DNA of 64,000 nucleotides from Pseudomonas sp. R76. GTDB taxonomy: Bacteria; Pseudomonadota; Gammaproteobacteria; Pseudomonadales; Pseudomonadaceae. A program made the translations under genes and the position numbers. Positions 36,815 to 46,398 of this stretch are shown here, piece after piece. The notes below the pieces were generated by a model. The model was not told the origin of the DNA and did not search any database. It saw nothing but the letters and a program-made list of their open reading frames with translations. The stretch lies in the NCBI RefSeq assembly GCF_009834565.1, contig NZ_CP019428.1:4836001-4900000 (forward strand), written 5' to 3'. Each line of letters starts with the position of its first letter. The stretch's first letter is position 1.

Positions 36815-37624
36815 TTAGCTGGCAACCATCTCGGCTTTCAGCTGTGCCTCTTTGGCCTGCGCGTCCGCCAACCGATACAACTCGATATGCCCATCCCAGT
36901 GCTCGATCAACGCCGTGCACGACTCCACCCAGTCCCCGCAGTTGAGGTAATCCACCTCGCCCACCTTGCGAATTTCCGCGTGGTGAATATGCCCGCAGAC
37001 CACGCCATGCAACTCGCGCTTGGTCACTTCATGGGCGATGGCCTCTTCGAAATCGCTGATAAAGCTCACCGCCGTCTTCACCTTGTGCTTCAGGTACGCC
37101 GACAACGACCAGTAGCCGTAGCCATAGCGCGCCCGCCAGTGATTGAGCCAGCGGTTCAGCGTGAGGGTGAACTCATAGGCCGAGTCGCCAAGGAACGCCA
37201 GCCAACGGTGGTAACGGGTGATCACATCAAACTGGTCGCCGTGAATCACCAGCAAATGGCGGCCATCGGCGGTGACGTGCACGGCTTCGTCCACCAGCTG
37301 GATATTGCCCAGGATCAGCTTGGAATAGCGCCGTAGAAACTCGTCGTGGTTGCCGGTGACGTAGATCACCTCGGTGCCGCGCTTGGCCATGGTCAGCAGG
37401 CGGCGAATCACGTTGGTATGGGCCTGGGGCCAATACATGCCGCCGCGCATTTTCCAGCCGTCGATAATGTCGCCGACCAGGTACACCTTGTCGGCGTGAT
37501 AGCCCTTGAGGAACTGCGACAAGTGTTCGGCCTGGCAATCCCGCGTGCCCAAGTGCACGTCGGAAATCCACAGGGTGCGAACCCGTTGTTTACGGCTGGG
37601 TTTGGCAAACTCGGCACGGGTCAT
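36815..37624 (-). CDS. Calcineurin-like metallophosphoesterase (UDP-2,3-diacylglucosamine diphosphatase-like)
   Basis: The 269-residue protein has all metallophosphoesterase motifs in order: DVHLG (residues 22-26), GDIIDGW, GNHDE, HGDQFD and GHIHHAE. This arrangement fits the LpxH-like group (COG2908), whose members remove UMP from UDP-2,3-diacylglucosamine in lipid A synthesis or act on related substrates. It is longer than the usual LpxH (about 240 aa), and Pseudomonas carries a separate LpxH. The substrate is therefore uncertain. It is a single gene convergent with phhC. Confidence 0.85.
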   Translation of the reverse strand: MTRAEFAKPSRKQRVRTLWISDVHLGTRDCQAEHLSQFLKGYHADKVYLVGDIIDGWKMRGGMYWPQAHTNVIRRLLTMAKRGTEVIYVTGNHDEFLRRYSKLILGNIQLVDEAVHVTADGRHLLVIHGDQFDVITRYHRWLAFLGDSAYEFTLTLNRWLNHWRARYGYGYWSLSAYLKHKVKTAVSFISDFEEAIAHEVTKRELHGVVCGHIHHAEIRKVGEVDYLNCGDWVESCTALIEHWDGHIELYRLADAQAKEAQLKAEMVAS

Positions 37625-37762
37625 GGGCTTCCCTCAACGGTGTTTTCGCGAGCTTGCGCCCTGGCGGTTAATAGCCCATGACAGCTGTGCGTCAGTCTGA
37701 TGACAGCACCTGGCGCCCGTGAAGCGTTGTAGACTGCTGCCTTGCGCCACCAGGAGACCGCG

Positions 37763-38524
37763 ATGAGACCGACCCTCACGCTGCGCCACTACCTCGAAGA
37801 GCCCCTCGCCCACAGCCATGACCACGCACAGCTGGTGTTTGGCCTGTCGGGGCATTTGGACCTGGAAGTCGATGGCCGTGGCAGCCAGGTGCACGAAAGC
37901 AGCGTGATGGTGCTGCCCTTCTGCGCCCACCATGCCTGCGGCAGTCGCGATGGCAGCCGCTGCCTGGTGCTGGATGTGCCCACCGACCATTGGGTGGTGC
38001 AATCGCTGGGCGAGCATGCCGATGCCAGCCGCCGCCTGCTCGACCAATCGGCACACTTGACCCTGGATTCGCGCCAAAGCCAGCTGGTGCAATGGCTCGC
38101 GCACAGCCCGGTGGATGACCCGCTGATCGTGCAGCAAGGTGCGGTGCTGTTACTGGCCAGCCTCAATCACCCGCTGGCCCAACCGGCGCCGGGAAAACGC
38201 CTGCCGTATACGGCGTTCAATGCGCATATCGAACGCCACGTTAAGCACCCCTTGCAGGTCGCAGACCTGGCGCGCATCGCCGACCTGTCGGTGGCGCGCT
38301 TGCATGCGCGCTTGCATGCGCGCTTTATCGCCGAGTGCGGGCAGACGCCGATGGACTACATCCGCAGCCGTCGCCTGCACATGGCCCTGGGCATGTTGCG
38401 CGAAACGCCGCTGCCCATCGGCGAGATCGCTGAGCGCGTCGGCTACAGCTCGCAAAGTGCGTTTGCCGCCGCCATGTTGCGCGAGTTTGGCGCCTCCCCA
38501 AGCGCCCTGCGACGCTCATCATAG
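37763..38524 (+). CDS. AraC family transcriptional regulator
   Basis: The 253-residue protein (ATG at 37763, with AGGAG 7 bases upstream) has an N-terminal cupin-like sensing domain (His-rich YLEEPLAHSHDHAQL). Its C-terminal AraC-type double HTH (about 160-250) contains VADLARIADLSVARLHARL and PIGEIAERVGYSSQSAFAAAML. The next gene on the same strand is an EamA transporter 95 bases downstream, a likely target. The effector is unknown. Confidence 0.9.
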   Translation: MRPTLTLRHYLEEPLAHSHDHAQLVFGLSGHLDLEVDGRGSQVHESSVMVLPFCAHHACGSRDGSRCLVLDVPTDHWVVQSLGEHADASRRLLDQSAHLTLDSRQSQLVQWLAHSPVDDPLIVQQGAVLLLASLNHPLAQPAPGKRLPYTAFNAHIERHVKHPLQVADLARIADLSVARLHARLHARFIAECGQTPMDYIRSRRLHMALGMLRETPLPIGEIAERVGYSSQSAFAAAMLREFGASPSALRRSS

Positions 38525-38618
38525 TCTGGCGATAAAAAACGCGAGCCGCGCGACAGACGCCCACGTGTTCAACCCTCTAGACTGCGATGCTGTCACCCCC
38601 GTTGGTTCAAGGATCGCA

Positions 38619-39503
38619 ATGACTCCCCGCTCAGCCCTCGGCGCCCTGCATATCGGCGCATTGATGTTTGGCCTCACCGGCGTATTCGGCAAGCTCGCGG
38701 CCGCCTCGCCGGCCATTATCGTGTTCGGCCGTGCTGCCTTTGCCGTGGTCGCCCTCGCCGTCTTTGCGCGATTCGCCAGCAACACCGCCTGGAAAAAACT
38801 CGAAATGCGCGACTGGCGCCGCCTGCTGGTCAGCGGCGTGCTGCTGGCGGCGCATTGGGTGACCTTCTTTATTGCCGTCAAAACCGCAGGGGTTGCGGTC
38901 GCAACGCTCGGGTTCACCGCGTTCCCAGCGTTTACCGTGATCCTTGAAGGGCTGATCTTCCGCGAGCGCATTCGCGCCAATGAAGTGCTGTTGGTGGTGC
39001 TGGTCAGCATCGGTTTGATTCTGGTGACGCCAGACTTCAACCTCGCCAGCGCCGCCACAGGCGGCCTGCTGTGGGGCATCGCCTCGGGCCTGCTGTTCTC
39101 GCTGCTGTCGCTGAACAACCGCGCCAGCTCCGGGCGCATCCCGGCGGTACAAGCGGCGCTGTGCCAGAACGTGGTGGTCGCGGCCTGCCTGCTGCCGGTG
39201 GCGGCACCGGGGCTGGCGGATGTGCGCGCAATCGACTGGCTGTGGATCGGGCTGCTCGGGGTGTTCTGTACCGGCCTGGCCCACAGCCTGTTTGTCGCCA
39301 GCCTCGCGGTAATCAAGGCGCGCACCGCCTCGGTGGTGTTCGCCATGGAGCCGGTCTACGGCATTACCGCTGCCTGGCTGCTGTTTGCCGAAACCCCGAC
39401 CTTGCGCATGTTGCTGGGCGGCGCGCTGATCATTGTCGCGATCGTGCTGTCCGGGCTGATGGGCAGCACCAGCCAAGCCAAGGCACCTGCGGCCGCAACC
39501 TGA
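38619..39503 (+). CDS. EamA/DMT family transporter
   Basis: This is a drug/metabolite transporter of 294 residues with about ten hydrophobic segments forming two EamA repeats (about 10-140 and 150-285). The start at 38619 is chosen because the longer reading frame overlaps the upstream AraC gene. Substrate cannot be told from sequence; members export amino acids or small metabolites. It probably acts with the preceding AraC regulator. It is convergent with the Rdx-like gene. Confidence 0.88.
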   Translation: MTPRSALGALHIGALMFGLTGVFGKLAAASPAIIVFGRAAFAVVALAVFARFASNTAWKKLEMRDWRRLLVSGVLLAAHWVTFFIAVKTAGVAVATLGFTAFPAFTVILEGLIFRERIRANEVLLVVLVSIGLILVTPDFNLASAATGGLLWGIASGLLFSLLSLNNRASSGRIPAVQAALCQNVVVAACLLPVAAPGLADVRAIDWLWIGLLGVFCTGLAHSLFVASLAVIKARTASVVFAMEPVYGITAAWLLFAETPTLRMLLGGALIIVAIVLSGLMGSTSQAKAPAAAT

Positions 39504-39506
39504 TAT

Positions 39507-39794
39507 TCAGGCGTTGCGGTCGTTGTGGCCCAGATCCCGCTGCGGGTCGATCTGGTCGCGCACGCGCTGCTTGAGTACCTTGGCCTCCGGGAAGCCGCCA
39601 TCGGCCTTGCGCTCCCAGATTTGCACACCGTCGCAGGTGATGCGAAACGCGCCGCCGGTGGCCGGTTCCAGGGCCACACGCGCCAAATCATCGGCGAACG
39701 TACTCAACAGTTCCTGGGCCAGCCAGGCGGCGCGCAGCAGCCATTGGCACTGGGTGCAATAGGTGATGACGATCTCGGGTTTGGTTGCAGACAT
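39507..39794 (-). CDS. SelT/SelW/SelH (Rdx) family thioredoxin-like protein
   Basis: This 95-residue protein has the Rdx-fold redox motif CTQC at residues 13-16, where eukaryotic relatives carry Cys-x-x-Sec. The C-terminal half has GGAFRITCDGVQIWERKADGGFPE, typical of the family. Its physiological partner is unknown. It ends 3 bases from the transporter stop (convergent) and is divergent from plpD, 81 bases away. Confidence 0.88.
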   Translation of the reverse strand: MSATKPEIVITYCTQCQWLLRAAWLAQELLSTFADDLARVALEPATGGAFRITCDGVQIWERKADGGFPEAKVLKQRVRDQIDPQRDLGHNDRNA

Positions 39795-39875
39795 AATTTG
39801 AGAGGTTCCTGGCATAACGAGCTCGGCGGATCGAGTGGCTATAATACCGGCCTTTATCGCCCAGCCTCGAGATTC

Positions 39876-42068
39876 ATGATGCGCCGCCTGCTGTCCTGCC
39901 TGTTTCTGTGCCTGTTCCCCCTGCTCGCCGACGCCGTCGAAAGCCCACGCCCGAAAATCGGCCTGGTGCTGTCCGGCGGCGCTGCCCGTGGCCTGGCGCA
40001 TATTGGTGTACTCAAAGCCCTGGAGGAGCAAGGCATTCAAATCGATGCCATCGCCGGCACCAGCATGGGCGCCGTGATTGGCGGGCTGTACGCCTCGGGC
40101 TACAAGATCGATGAGCTGGAAAAGCTCGCGCTGAGTATTGACTGGCAACAGGCGCTGTCCGACGCGCCACCCCGCGAAGACGTGCCGTTTCGACGCAAAC
40201 AGGATGACCGCGATTTCCTGGTCAAACAGAAGCTCAGCTTTCGCGACGATGGCAGCCTCGGCCTGCCGCTGGGGGTGATCCAGGGCCAGAACCTGGCACT
40301 GCTGCTGGAGAGCATGTTCGCCCATAGCAGCAACACGCGTAATTTCGACAAGCTGCCGATTCCCTTTCGCGCGGTGGCCACCGACATCACCACGGGAGAA
40401 AAAGTGGTGTTCAACAAAGGCCACTTGCCCCAGGTGATCCGCGCCAGCATGTCGATACCGGCGGTGTTCGCCCCAGTGGAAATAGACGGCCGGCTGCTGG
40501 TGGATGGCGGCATGACCGACAACATCCCGTTGGATGTGGCGCGCGAAATGGGCGTCGACATCGCCATAGTGGTCGACATCGGCACCCCGCTGCGTTCGCG
40601 CAAACAGCTGGCTACCGTGGTAGACGTGCTCAACCAGTCGATCACGCTGATGACCCGGCGCAACTCCGAGGAACAGCTCAAGGCTCTGCACCCCAAGGAT
40701 GTGCTGATACAACCGCCGCTGGCGGCCTACGGCGTCACGGACTTCGGCCGCGCCAAGGACATGATCGACGCCGGCTACCGCGCCACCCGCGCCCTCGATG
40801 TGCGCTTGGCCCATCTGCGCCCCGCTGAGCCCGTCGATCCGCAACTGATCGCAGCCCGCACACCCGGCGAGCGCACACCCGTGATCACCGCGATCAAGGT
40901 GGAGAACGACTCGAAAGTCAGCGATGACGTGATCCGCTACTACATTCGCCAGAACCTGGGCGAGCCGCTGAACCTGGGCCGCCTGCAAACCGACATGGGC
41001 ACCCTGTACGGCCTGGATTACTTCGAGCAGGTGCAATACCGCGTAGTCAAAAAGGGCCAGGACAACACCCTGGTGATCAGTGCACGCGGCAAACGCAGCG
41101 GCACCGACTATTTGCGCCTGGGCCTGAACCTGTCGGATGACATGCGCGGCGACAGCGCCTTCAACCTCGGCGCCAGCTACCGCATGAATGGCATCAATCG
41201 CCTCGGCGCCGAATGGCTGACGCGCGTGCAGATTGGCGACCGCCAAGAGCTGTACAGCGAGTTCTACCAGCCACTGGATGTCGGCTCACGCTACTTCGTT
41301 GCGCCCTATATCAGTGCCCAGGCGCAGAACGTTGAGGTCATTCTGGACAACGACCCCATCTCCGAATACCGCGTGGAACGCTACGGCTTTGGCTTGAATG
41401 TGGGGCGCCAGATCGGCAACAGCGGCGAGATCCGCTTTGGTGTCGGCGAGGCCTGGGGCAAGGCGGACGTGCGCATTGGCGATCACAATGAGCCAAGTCA
41501 GAGCTTCAGCGAAGGTTTTTATGAGCTGAAGTACTCGTTCGACTCCCTGGATAACGTGTACTTCCCGCATACCGGCGAAGACATCGGCCTGGCCTTTCGC
41601 GAGTTCGAACCCGGCCTGGGCTCGGACCTGCGCTACCGGCAGTGGGAGTTCAAACTGGACAAGGCCATGAGCCATGGCCCGGACACACTCATACTGGGCG
41701 GTCGCTACGGGCGCACCCTGGATAAATCCGACGTGGTGACCTCCAGCTTCCTGCTCGGCGGTGCGCGGCAATTGTCGGGCTTTCGCGAAGATGCGATATC
41801 GGGGCAGAACATCGCGTTGATGCGTGCGGTGTACTACCGCCGCCTGACACCGCGTTCATACCTGCCGCTGGATTTCCCGCTGTACCTCGGGGCCTCCGTG
41901 GAACGCGGCCGGGCATGGAACAACGACAATCAGTTCGACAGTGGCTACATCAATGCCGCGAGTGTGTTCCTGGGCTTTGATACGCCGCTGGGGCCGCTGA
42001 ATTTCAGCTATGGGTTCAATGATGATAATCAGCAGGCGGTTTATCTGAACCTGGGCCAGACGTTCTAG
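39876..42068 (+). CDS. plpD: Type Vd secreted patatin-like phospholipase PlpD
   Basis: PlpD is a class A1 phospholipase exported through its own C-terminal barrel. The ATG at 39876 gives 730 residues, matching the family length. Domains in order are a Sec signal peptide (1-20), patatin domain (about 27-225), POTRA-like linker (about 305-385) and an outer-membrane barrel (about 390-730). The patatin domain has GGAARG, nucleophile Ser63 in GTSMG and catalytic Asp210 in VDGGM. The last residue is Phe (NLGQTF), typical of barrel assembly signals. It is a single gene followed by a REP cluster. Confidence 0.93.
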   Translation: MMRRLLSCLFLCLFPLLADAVESPRPKIGLVLSGGAARGLAHIGVLKALEEQGIQIDAIAGTSMGAVIGGLYASGYKIDELEKLALSIDWQQALSDAPPREDVPFRRKQDDRDFLVKQKLSFRDDGSLGLPLGVIQGQNLALLLESMFAHSSNTRNFDKLPIPFRAVATDITTGEKVVFNKGHLPQVIRASMSIPAVFAPVEIDGRLLVDGGMTDNIPLDVAREMGVDIAIVVDIGTPLRSRKQLATVVDVLNQSITLMTRRNSEEQLKALHPKDVLIQPPLAAYGVTDFGRAKDMIDAGYRATRALDVRLAHLRPAEPVDPQLIAARTPGERTPVITAIKVENDSKVSDDVIRYYIRQNLGEPLNLGRLQTDMGTLYGLDYFEQVQYRVVKKGQDNTLVISARGKRSGTDYLRLGLNLSDDMRGDSAFNLGASYRMNGINRLGAEWLTRVQIGDRQELYSEFYQPLDVGSRYFVAPYISAQAQNVEVILDNDPISEYRVERYGFGLNVGRQIGNSGEIRFGVGEAWGKADVRIGDHNEPSQSFSEGFYELKYSFDSLDNVYFPHTGEDIGLAFREFEPGLGSDLRYRQWEFKLDKAMSHGPDTLILGGRYGRTLDKSDVVTSSFLLGGARQLSGFREDAISGQNIALMRAVYYRRLTPRSYLPLDFPLYLGASVERGRAWNNDNQFDSGYINAASVFLGFDTPLGPLNFSYGFNDDNQQAVYLNLGQTF

Positions 42069-42085
42069 GCAGTAAAAAAACAACG

Positions 42086-42192
42086 GTGGGAGCTGGCTTG
42101 TGTGGGAGCTGGCTTGCCTGCGATGGCGGTGTATCAGTCGCTGAATAAGCTGACTGAACTACCGCTATCGCAGGCAAGCCAGCTCCCACATT
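42086..42192. repeat. Compound REP palindromic repeat (type 1)
   Basis: A truncated forward GGTGGGAGCTGGCTTG precedes a complete inverted pair of the type 1 core. It fills the gap between the convergent plpD and marR-type genes. Confidence 0.88.
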
Positions 42193-42214
42193 TTTTATCT
42201 CTGTGTATCTGAGA

Positions 42215-42649
42215 TCAGGACTTTTCCAGATTCGCCAGAATGTGCCCATGCACCCGCATGCACACGCGCAAATCCTCTTCGTCCACGCCCACAAACAGTT
42301 CATGGCGCAACGCCGTGGCGATGGTTTCAATTTGTTCGATCAAAGGGCGGGCGGTGTCGCAGAGCAAAATGCGCTTGGCGCGGCGGTCTTCGAGCACGGC
42401 CTGGCGTTGCACCAGGCCCTGGCCTTCGAGACTGTCGAGCAGGCGTGCCAGGGTCGGCCCTTCTACCCCGACACTTTGTGCCAGCTCACGCTGGGTCGGC
42501 GCCTCGGTGAAACGGGCCAGGTGCAACAGCACCAGCCAACGTGCCTGGGACAAACCCAGCCCCGCCAAACGGCGGTCCAGCTCGGCGCGCCAACCTCGGG
42601 ACATTTGCGCCAACTGCATGCCAAAGCGGTGTTGATCGGTTAACGGCAT
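42215..42649 (-). CDS. MarR family regulator (SlyA-like)
   Basis: The 144-residue product has the winged-helix MarR fold. The recognition region is PTQRELAQSVGVEGPTLARLLDSL, the wing RQAVLEDRRAKRILL, and dimer helices lie at both ends. LARLLDSLEGQGLV closely resembles SlyA. A TTAGTCAGCTAA sequence, nearly identical to the SlyA operator, lies about 45 bases upstream and suggests autoregulation. The downstream target genes are not obvious in the neighbourhood. Confidence 0.9.
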   Translation of the reverse strand: MPLTDQHRFGMQLAQMSRGWRAELDRRLAGLGLSQARWLVLLHLARFTEAPTQRELAQSVGVEGPTLARLLDSLEGQGLVQRQAVLEDRRAKRILLCDTARPLIEQIETIATALRHELFVGVDEEDLRVCMRVHGHILANLEKS

Positions 42650-42685
42650 AAAAAACTCGTGGTTTAGACTGAAAATAAAGTGTGG

Positions 42686-42704
42686 CTAATTATTAGTCAG
42701 CTAA
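42686..42704. promoter_or_regulatory. SlyA-type operator upstream of marR gene
   Basis: CTAATTATTAG (42686-42696) overlaps TTAGTCAGCTAA (42693-42704). The second matches the SlyA consensus TTAGCAAGCTAA at 10 of 12 bases. The site is 37-55 bases upstream of the start of the SlyA-like gene. Confidence 0.65.
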
Positions 42705-42770
42705 GCATGAGCCATGCCAGGAGGCAAGCGTCGCTATGTACTGATTCGTTACATTGGCGCAATTGGCACA

Positions 42771-44900
42771 CTAAATTTCGAATTCAGACTGCAGCGCGGC
42801 CCGCACGCAGTACAAAACACCCTCTGGAACGCGCCCGGTAAACAGCGGCGCGATCTCCGTAACCGGTGGCAGTTCGCCTTCTCCGTCGAGGAAGGCGTCC
42901 TGGATTTCACCGAGCAGATCTTCCGGCAAATCAAGGGCCTGCTCCAACGACAGCTGCTGCTTGCCGATGGATTCGGCCAGCAAGGTGTAGACGTTCTTTT
43001 CCGAACATTGCAGCTGGCCGGCAATCTGCATCGGGGTCATGCCGGCACGCGCCAGGCTGATCAGTTCGTGGCGAATATCGGCGACTTCCTTCGGCGCTTC
43101 GGCCTGCCCGCCAAGCACTTCGAGGAAGGCCTGCCCGTAACGCTCCAGCTTGCGTGCACCCACACCGCTGACCCGGCCCATTTCGGCCAGGGTGGTGGGC
43201 TGCTCGCGCAGCATCTCCAGCAACGTGGAGTCGGGGAAGATGACGTAAGGCGGCACGCTGTGCTCCTGCGCCAACTTACGCCGCAGGGTGCGCAAGGCTT
43301 CCCACTGTTCGCGCTCTTCGCCACGTACCAACTGGCTGGCCGGGCTGGTGCTGCTGCTTTTGGCGGTGGTTTGCGGCTTGAGGTCGCGGCGCAGCTCCAG
43401 GCTCACTTCGCCCTTGAGCAATGGCCGGCAACTGTCGTTCAAGCGCAGGCCGCCATAGCCTTCAATGTCAATATCCACGAGGTTGCGTGCAACCATCTGC
43501 CGGAACAGAGAGCGCCACTCACCCTCTGCGCGGGCCTTGCCAACGCCATAGACCGAGAGTTTTTCGTGGCCGAAGCTGCGCACTTTTTCGTTGTCCTTGC
43601 CCAGCAATACATCCACCAGGTGGCCGACGCCGTAGCGCTGCCCCGTGCGGTAGATGGTCGACAGCGCCTGGCGCGCCGGTTCGGTGGCGTCCCAGGTCTG
43701 CACGCCGTCGACGCAGTTGTCGCAGTGGCCGCACGGCTCGGGCATGTCTTCGTCGAAATACGCCAGCAGGGTTTGACGGCGGCAGCGGGTCTCTTCACAC
43801 AGCGACAGCATGGCGTCGAGCTTGTGTTGCTCCAGGCGCTTGTGGCGCTCGTCGCCTTCGGAGTTCTGCAGCATCTGCTTGAGCATCACCACGTCTTGCA
43901 GGCCGTAGACCATCCAGGCATCCGCCGGCAGGCCATCACGGCCGGCGCGACCGGTTTCCTGGTAGTACGCCTCAAGGGACTTGGGCAGGTCCATGTGCGC
44001 AACGAAACGCACGTTGGATTTGTCGATGCCCATGCCGAACGCGATGGTCGCCACCATGATCAGGCCTTCCTCGTTGAGGAAGCGTTTCTGGTGCGCAGAG
44101 CGCGTTTCATTGGGCAGGCCCGCGTGGTACGGCAGCGCCGGGTAACCTTGCTCGCAGAGGAACGCGGCCACTTCGTCGACCTTCTTGCGTGACAGGCAAT
44201 AGACGATGCCCGCATCACTGCGCCGCTCGGACAGAAACGCCAGCAACTGCTTGCGTGGCTGCTCCTTGGGCACGATACGGTAGAAAATATTCGGCCGGTC
44301 GAAGCTCGACAGGAAACGCTCGGCGTTCTGCAAATGCAGGCGCTCGACGATCTCTTCGCGGGTGCGTTTGTCGGCGGTGGCCGTCAGGGCGATACGCGGG
44401 ACGTCGGGAAATAATTCCGCCAACTGGCCCAACTGCAAATATTCGCGACGGAAATCGTGGCCCCATTGCGATACGCAGTGGGCTTCGTCGATGGCAAACA
44501 GGGCGATTTCCAGGCTCTGCAAAAATGCCAGCATCCGCGGCTGCACCAGGCGCTCAGGCGCCAGGTAGAGCATCTTGACTTCGCCGCGTTTGATTCGCGC
44601 GGCCAGGTCGCGCTGCTGCTCGGCGCTGAGGGTGGAGTTCAACGACGCGGCGGCGACGCCGAGTTCTTCGAGGGTGGCAACCTGATCGTCCATCAATGCG
44701 ATCAGCGGCGACACCACCACGGCCAAGCCATTACGCAACAGCGCCGGCACCTGAAAGCACAACGACTTGCCGCCGCCGGTAGGCATCAATACCAGGGCAT
44801 CACCGCCACTGGCCACGCGCTCAATGATCGCACCCTGGCGGCCACGAAAGCTGTCGTAGCCGAAGATGTCCTTGAGGACGCGTTGAGCCTGCTCGAGCAT
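42771..44900 (-). CDS. recQ: ATP-dependent DNA helicase RecQ
   Basis: RecQ unwinds DNA 3' to 5' in recombination repair. The ATG at 44900 gives 709 residues (family about 610-715). Domains are a helicase core (about 10-340, Walker [15 protein letters not shown] and the DEAH box [16 protein letters not shown]) and an RQC zinc-binding region with four cysteines ([16 protein letters not shown]). An HRDC domain follows (about 515-600), then a C-terminal helical extension (about 620-709) with [22 protein letters not shown] seen in Pseudomonas/Xanthomonas forms. It is divergent from the YecA gene. Confidence 0.97.
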   Translation of the reverse strand: MLEQAQRVLKDIFGYDSFRGRQGAIIERVASGGDALVLMPTGGGKSLCFQVPALLRNGLAVVVSPLIALMDDQVATLEELGVAAASLNSTLSAEQQRDLAARIKRGEVKMLYLAPERLVQPRMLAFLQSLEIALFAIDEAHCVSQWGHDFRREYLQLGQLAELFPDVPRIALTATADKRTREEIVERLHLQNAERFLSSFDRPNIFYRIVPKEQPRKQLLAFLSERRSDAGIVYCLSRKKVDEVAAFLCEQGYPALPYHAGLPNETRSAHQKRFLNEEGLIMVATIAFGMGIDKSNVRFVAHMDLPKSLEAYYQETGRAGRDGLPADAWMVYGLQDVVMLKQMLQNSEGDERHKRLEQHKLDAMLSLCEETRCRRQTLLAYFDEDMPEPCGHCDNCVDGVQTWDATEPARQALSTIYRTGQRYGVGHLVDVLLGKDNEKVRSFGHEKLSVYGVGKARAEGEWRSLFRQMVARNLVDIDIEGYGGLRLNDSCRPLLKGEVSLELRRDLKPQTTAKSSSTSPASQLVRGEEREQWEALRTLRRKLAQEHSVPPYVIFPDSTLLEMLREQPTTLAEMGRVSGVGARKLERYGQAFLEVLGGQAEAPKEVADIRHELISLARAGMTPMQIAGQLQCSEKNVYTLLAESIGKQQLSLEQALDLPEDLLGEIQDAFLDGEGELPPVTEIAPLFTGRVPEGVLYCVRAALQSEFEI

Positions 44901-45175
44901 GTAAAACTCCAAAATGGTGCCGAAATCCCTCTGTACAGGCTGGCCGAAAAACCCGGGCTTCACGGGAAATAATCCGTAAGCGAAGTTTTCGCGGGTTGGC
45001 GCTTGGCCTGCAGGGGCATCACAAAACGCGGCAGTATACCCGAGCGTCGGCCCGCAAAGGGCGCCACTGACGAATAGCGACTGCTATCTAAAACCCGGCA
45101 AATATGCCTTGCAGCTGGCCGGGGCGCTCAAGAAAGCCTAGAATTGCGCATCGTTTATTCCCAAGGTATCCCGTA

Positions 45176-45763
45176 ATGTCCTTCGCTGAGCAACTAACCC
45201 GCCTGCAAGCCTTCCTCGACGCCGATGAGCTGCATGACGAGGCGCTGGACTACGTGGCCGCCCACGGCTACCTGACCGCCCTGTCGATCTCTTCCGACAT
45301 CGTGCCGGACCGTGAGTGGATCGACGCCTTGTTTGCCGAAGAGCCGCACTACGCTGATGCCGCCCAGCGCGAAGAAATCGAATCCACCCTGCTGGCCCTC
45401 AAGGCCCATATCGGTCGCCAATTGGCTTCCGATGAGGAATTCGAGCTGCCTTGCGAGCTGGACCTGGGCGAAGACCCGGATGACTCCGACCTGCGCGGCT
45501 GGTGCATCGGCTTCATGGAAGGCGTGTTCCTGCGCGAAGCCGCCTGGTTTGAAACCGCCGAGGAAGAAGTCAGCGAAATGCTGCTGCCGATCATGGTCGG
45601 TTCGGGCCTGTTCGACGACCAGCCGGAGTTCTCCGACATCGCCTCCGACGCCAACCTGATGGACGACATGATCGTACAGATTCCGGAAGCCCTGACCGCG
45701 CTGTACCTGCTGTGCAACGCGCCTGACGAAAAACCGGCGATCCTCAAGCCACGTCACCACTGA
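45176..45763 (+). CDS. YecA/YgfB family (UPF0149) protein
   Basis: The 195-residue acidic helical protein has the UPF0149 pattern: MSFAEQLTRLQAFLDADE at the N-terminus and LRGWCIGFMEGVFLREAAWF near residues 105-125. No SEC-C metal-binding tail is present, unlike the longer YecA. Function is unknown. AGGTATCCCGTA precedes the ATG. The DUF454 gene follows 20 bases later on the same strand and may be co-transcribed. Confidence 0.88.
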   Translation: MSFAEQLTRLQAFLDADELHDEALDYVAAHGYLTALSISSDIVPDREWIDALFAEEPHYADAAQREEIESTLLALKAHIGRQLASDEEFELPCELDLGEDPDDSDLRGWCIGFMEGVFLREAAWFETAEEEVSEMLLPIMVGSGLFDDQPEFSDIASDANLMDDMIVQIPEALTALYLLCNAPDEKPAILKPRHH

Positions 45764-45783
45764 GTCGTTTGCCCGTGACACCC

Positions 45784-46167
45784 ATGGGCACTCGCTCGCC
45801 GCTCCTGCGTTACGCACTGCTGGCCATCGGCTGGCTGAGCGTGGCGCTGGGGGTGATCGGCATCTTCCTGCCGGTGCTGCCAACCACCCCCTTCCTGCTA
45901 CTCGCCGCCGCCTGCTTCGCTCGAAGCTCCCCGCGTTTCTACCACTGGCTGGTGGAACACCCGCGCCTGGGCCCGTGGATCAAAGATTACCTGGATGGCA
46001 ATGGCATCCCGCTCAAGGGCAAGGTCTATGCCATCGGCCTGATGTGGCTGAGCATTGGCGTCTCCTGCTACCTGGTGCCGCTGCCGTGGGCACGTGGGTT
46101 TATGCTGACCAGTGCGGTGCTCGTGACGATCTATATCCTGCGCCAGAAGACCCTGCCGCCGCGATAA
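45784..46167 (+). CDS. DUF454 (YbaN family) inner-membrane protein
   Basis: The 127-residue product (ATG at 45784; an in-frame TTG at 45769 is possible) has two N-terminal hydrophobic segments. These carry the family signature LGVIGIFLPVLPTTPFLLLAAACFARSSPRF near residues 19-49 (contiguous but given here only in part by position). A third and fourth hydrophobic segment lie at about 82-118. The function of the YbaN family is unknown. It ends just before a REP cluster. Confidence 0.88.
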   Translation: MGTRSPLLRYALLAIGWLSVALGVIGIFLPVLPTTPFLLLAAACFARSSPRFYHWLVEHPRLGPWIKDYLDGNGIPLKGKVYAIGLMWLSIGVSCYLVPLPWARGFMLTSAVLVTIYILRQKTLPPR

Positions 46168-46168
46168 C

Positions 46169-46274
46169 TGTGGGCGCTGGCTTGCGTGGGAGCCGGGCTT
46201 GCCCGCGATAGCATCGCCACGGTGCAACTGTCACACCGCGGAGCCTGAATCGCAGGCAAGCCAGCTCCCACAAA
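46169..46274. repeat. Compound REP palindromic repeat
   Basis: Forward arms of a degenerate type 1 core and of a GGGAGCCGGGCTTGCCCGCGA variant face a reverse type 1 arm. Two subtypes are mixed, as at 7728-7834. It lies between the DUF454 gene and the hybrid kinase. Confidence 0.8.
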
Positions 46275-46398
46275 AGCCAGTAGCCATACACGCCAGATCC
46301 TGCACACGACCTTGGTCGACACTGACTAACCCCAAGCATCATGCGAGACTGTGCCACCGGGCCCGGAATGCCTGGGTGTTCTTATGCTCGGAGTTACC

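Noticed and set aside
39507..41246. 579-codon minus-strand open frame through plpD
   Set aside because: Only its last 95 codons are a real gene (the Rdx-like protein); the rest is antisense to plpD and promoter DNA.
44901..45175. LexA-type box near recQ (CTGTACAG)
   Set aside because: The CTG and CAG half sites are not separated by the required 10 bases, so it does not match a LexA operator.
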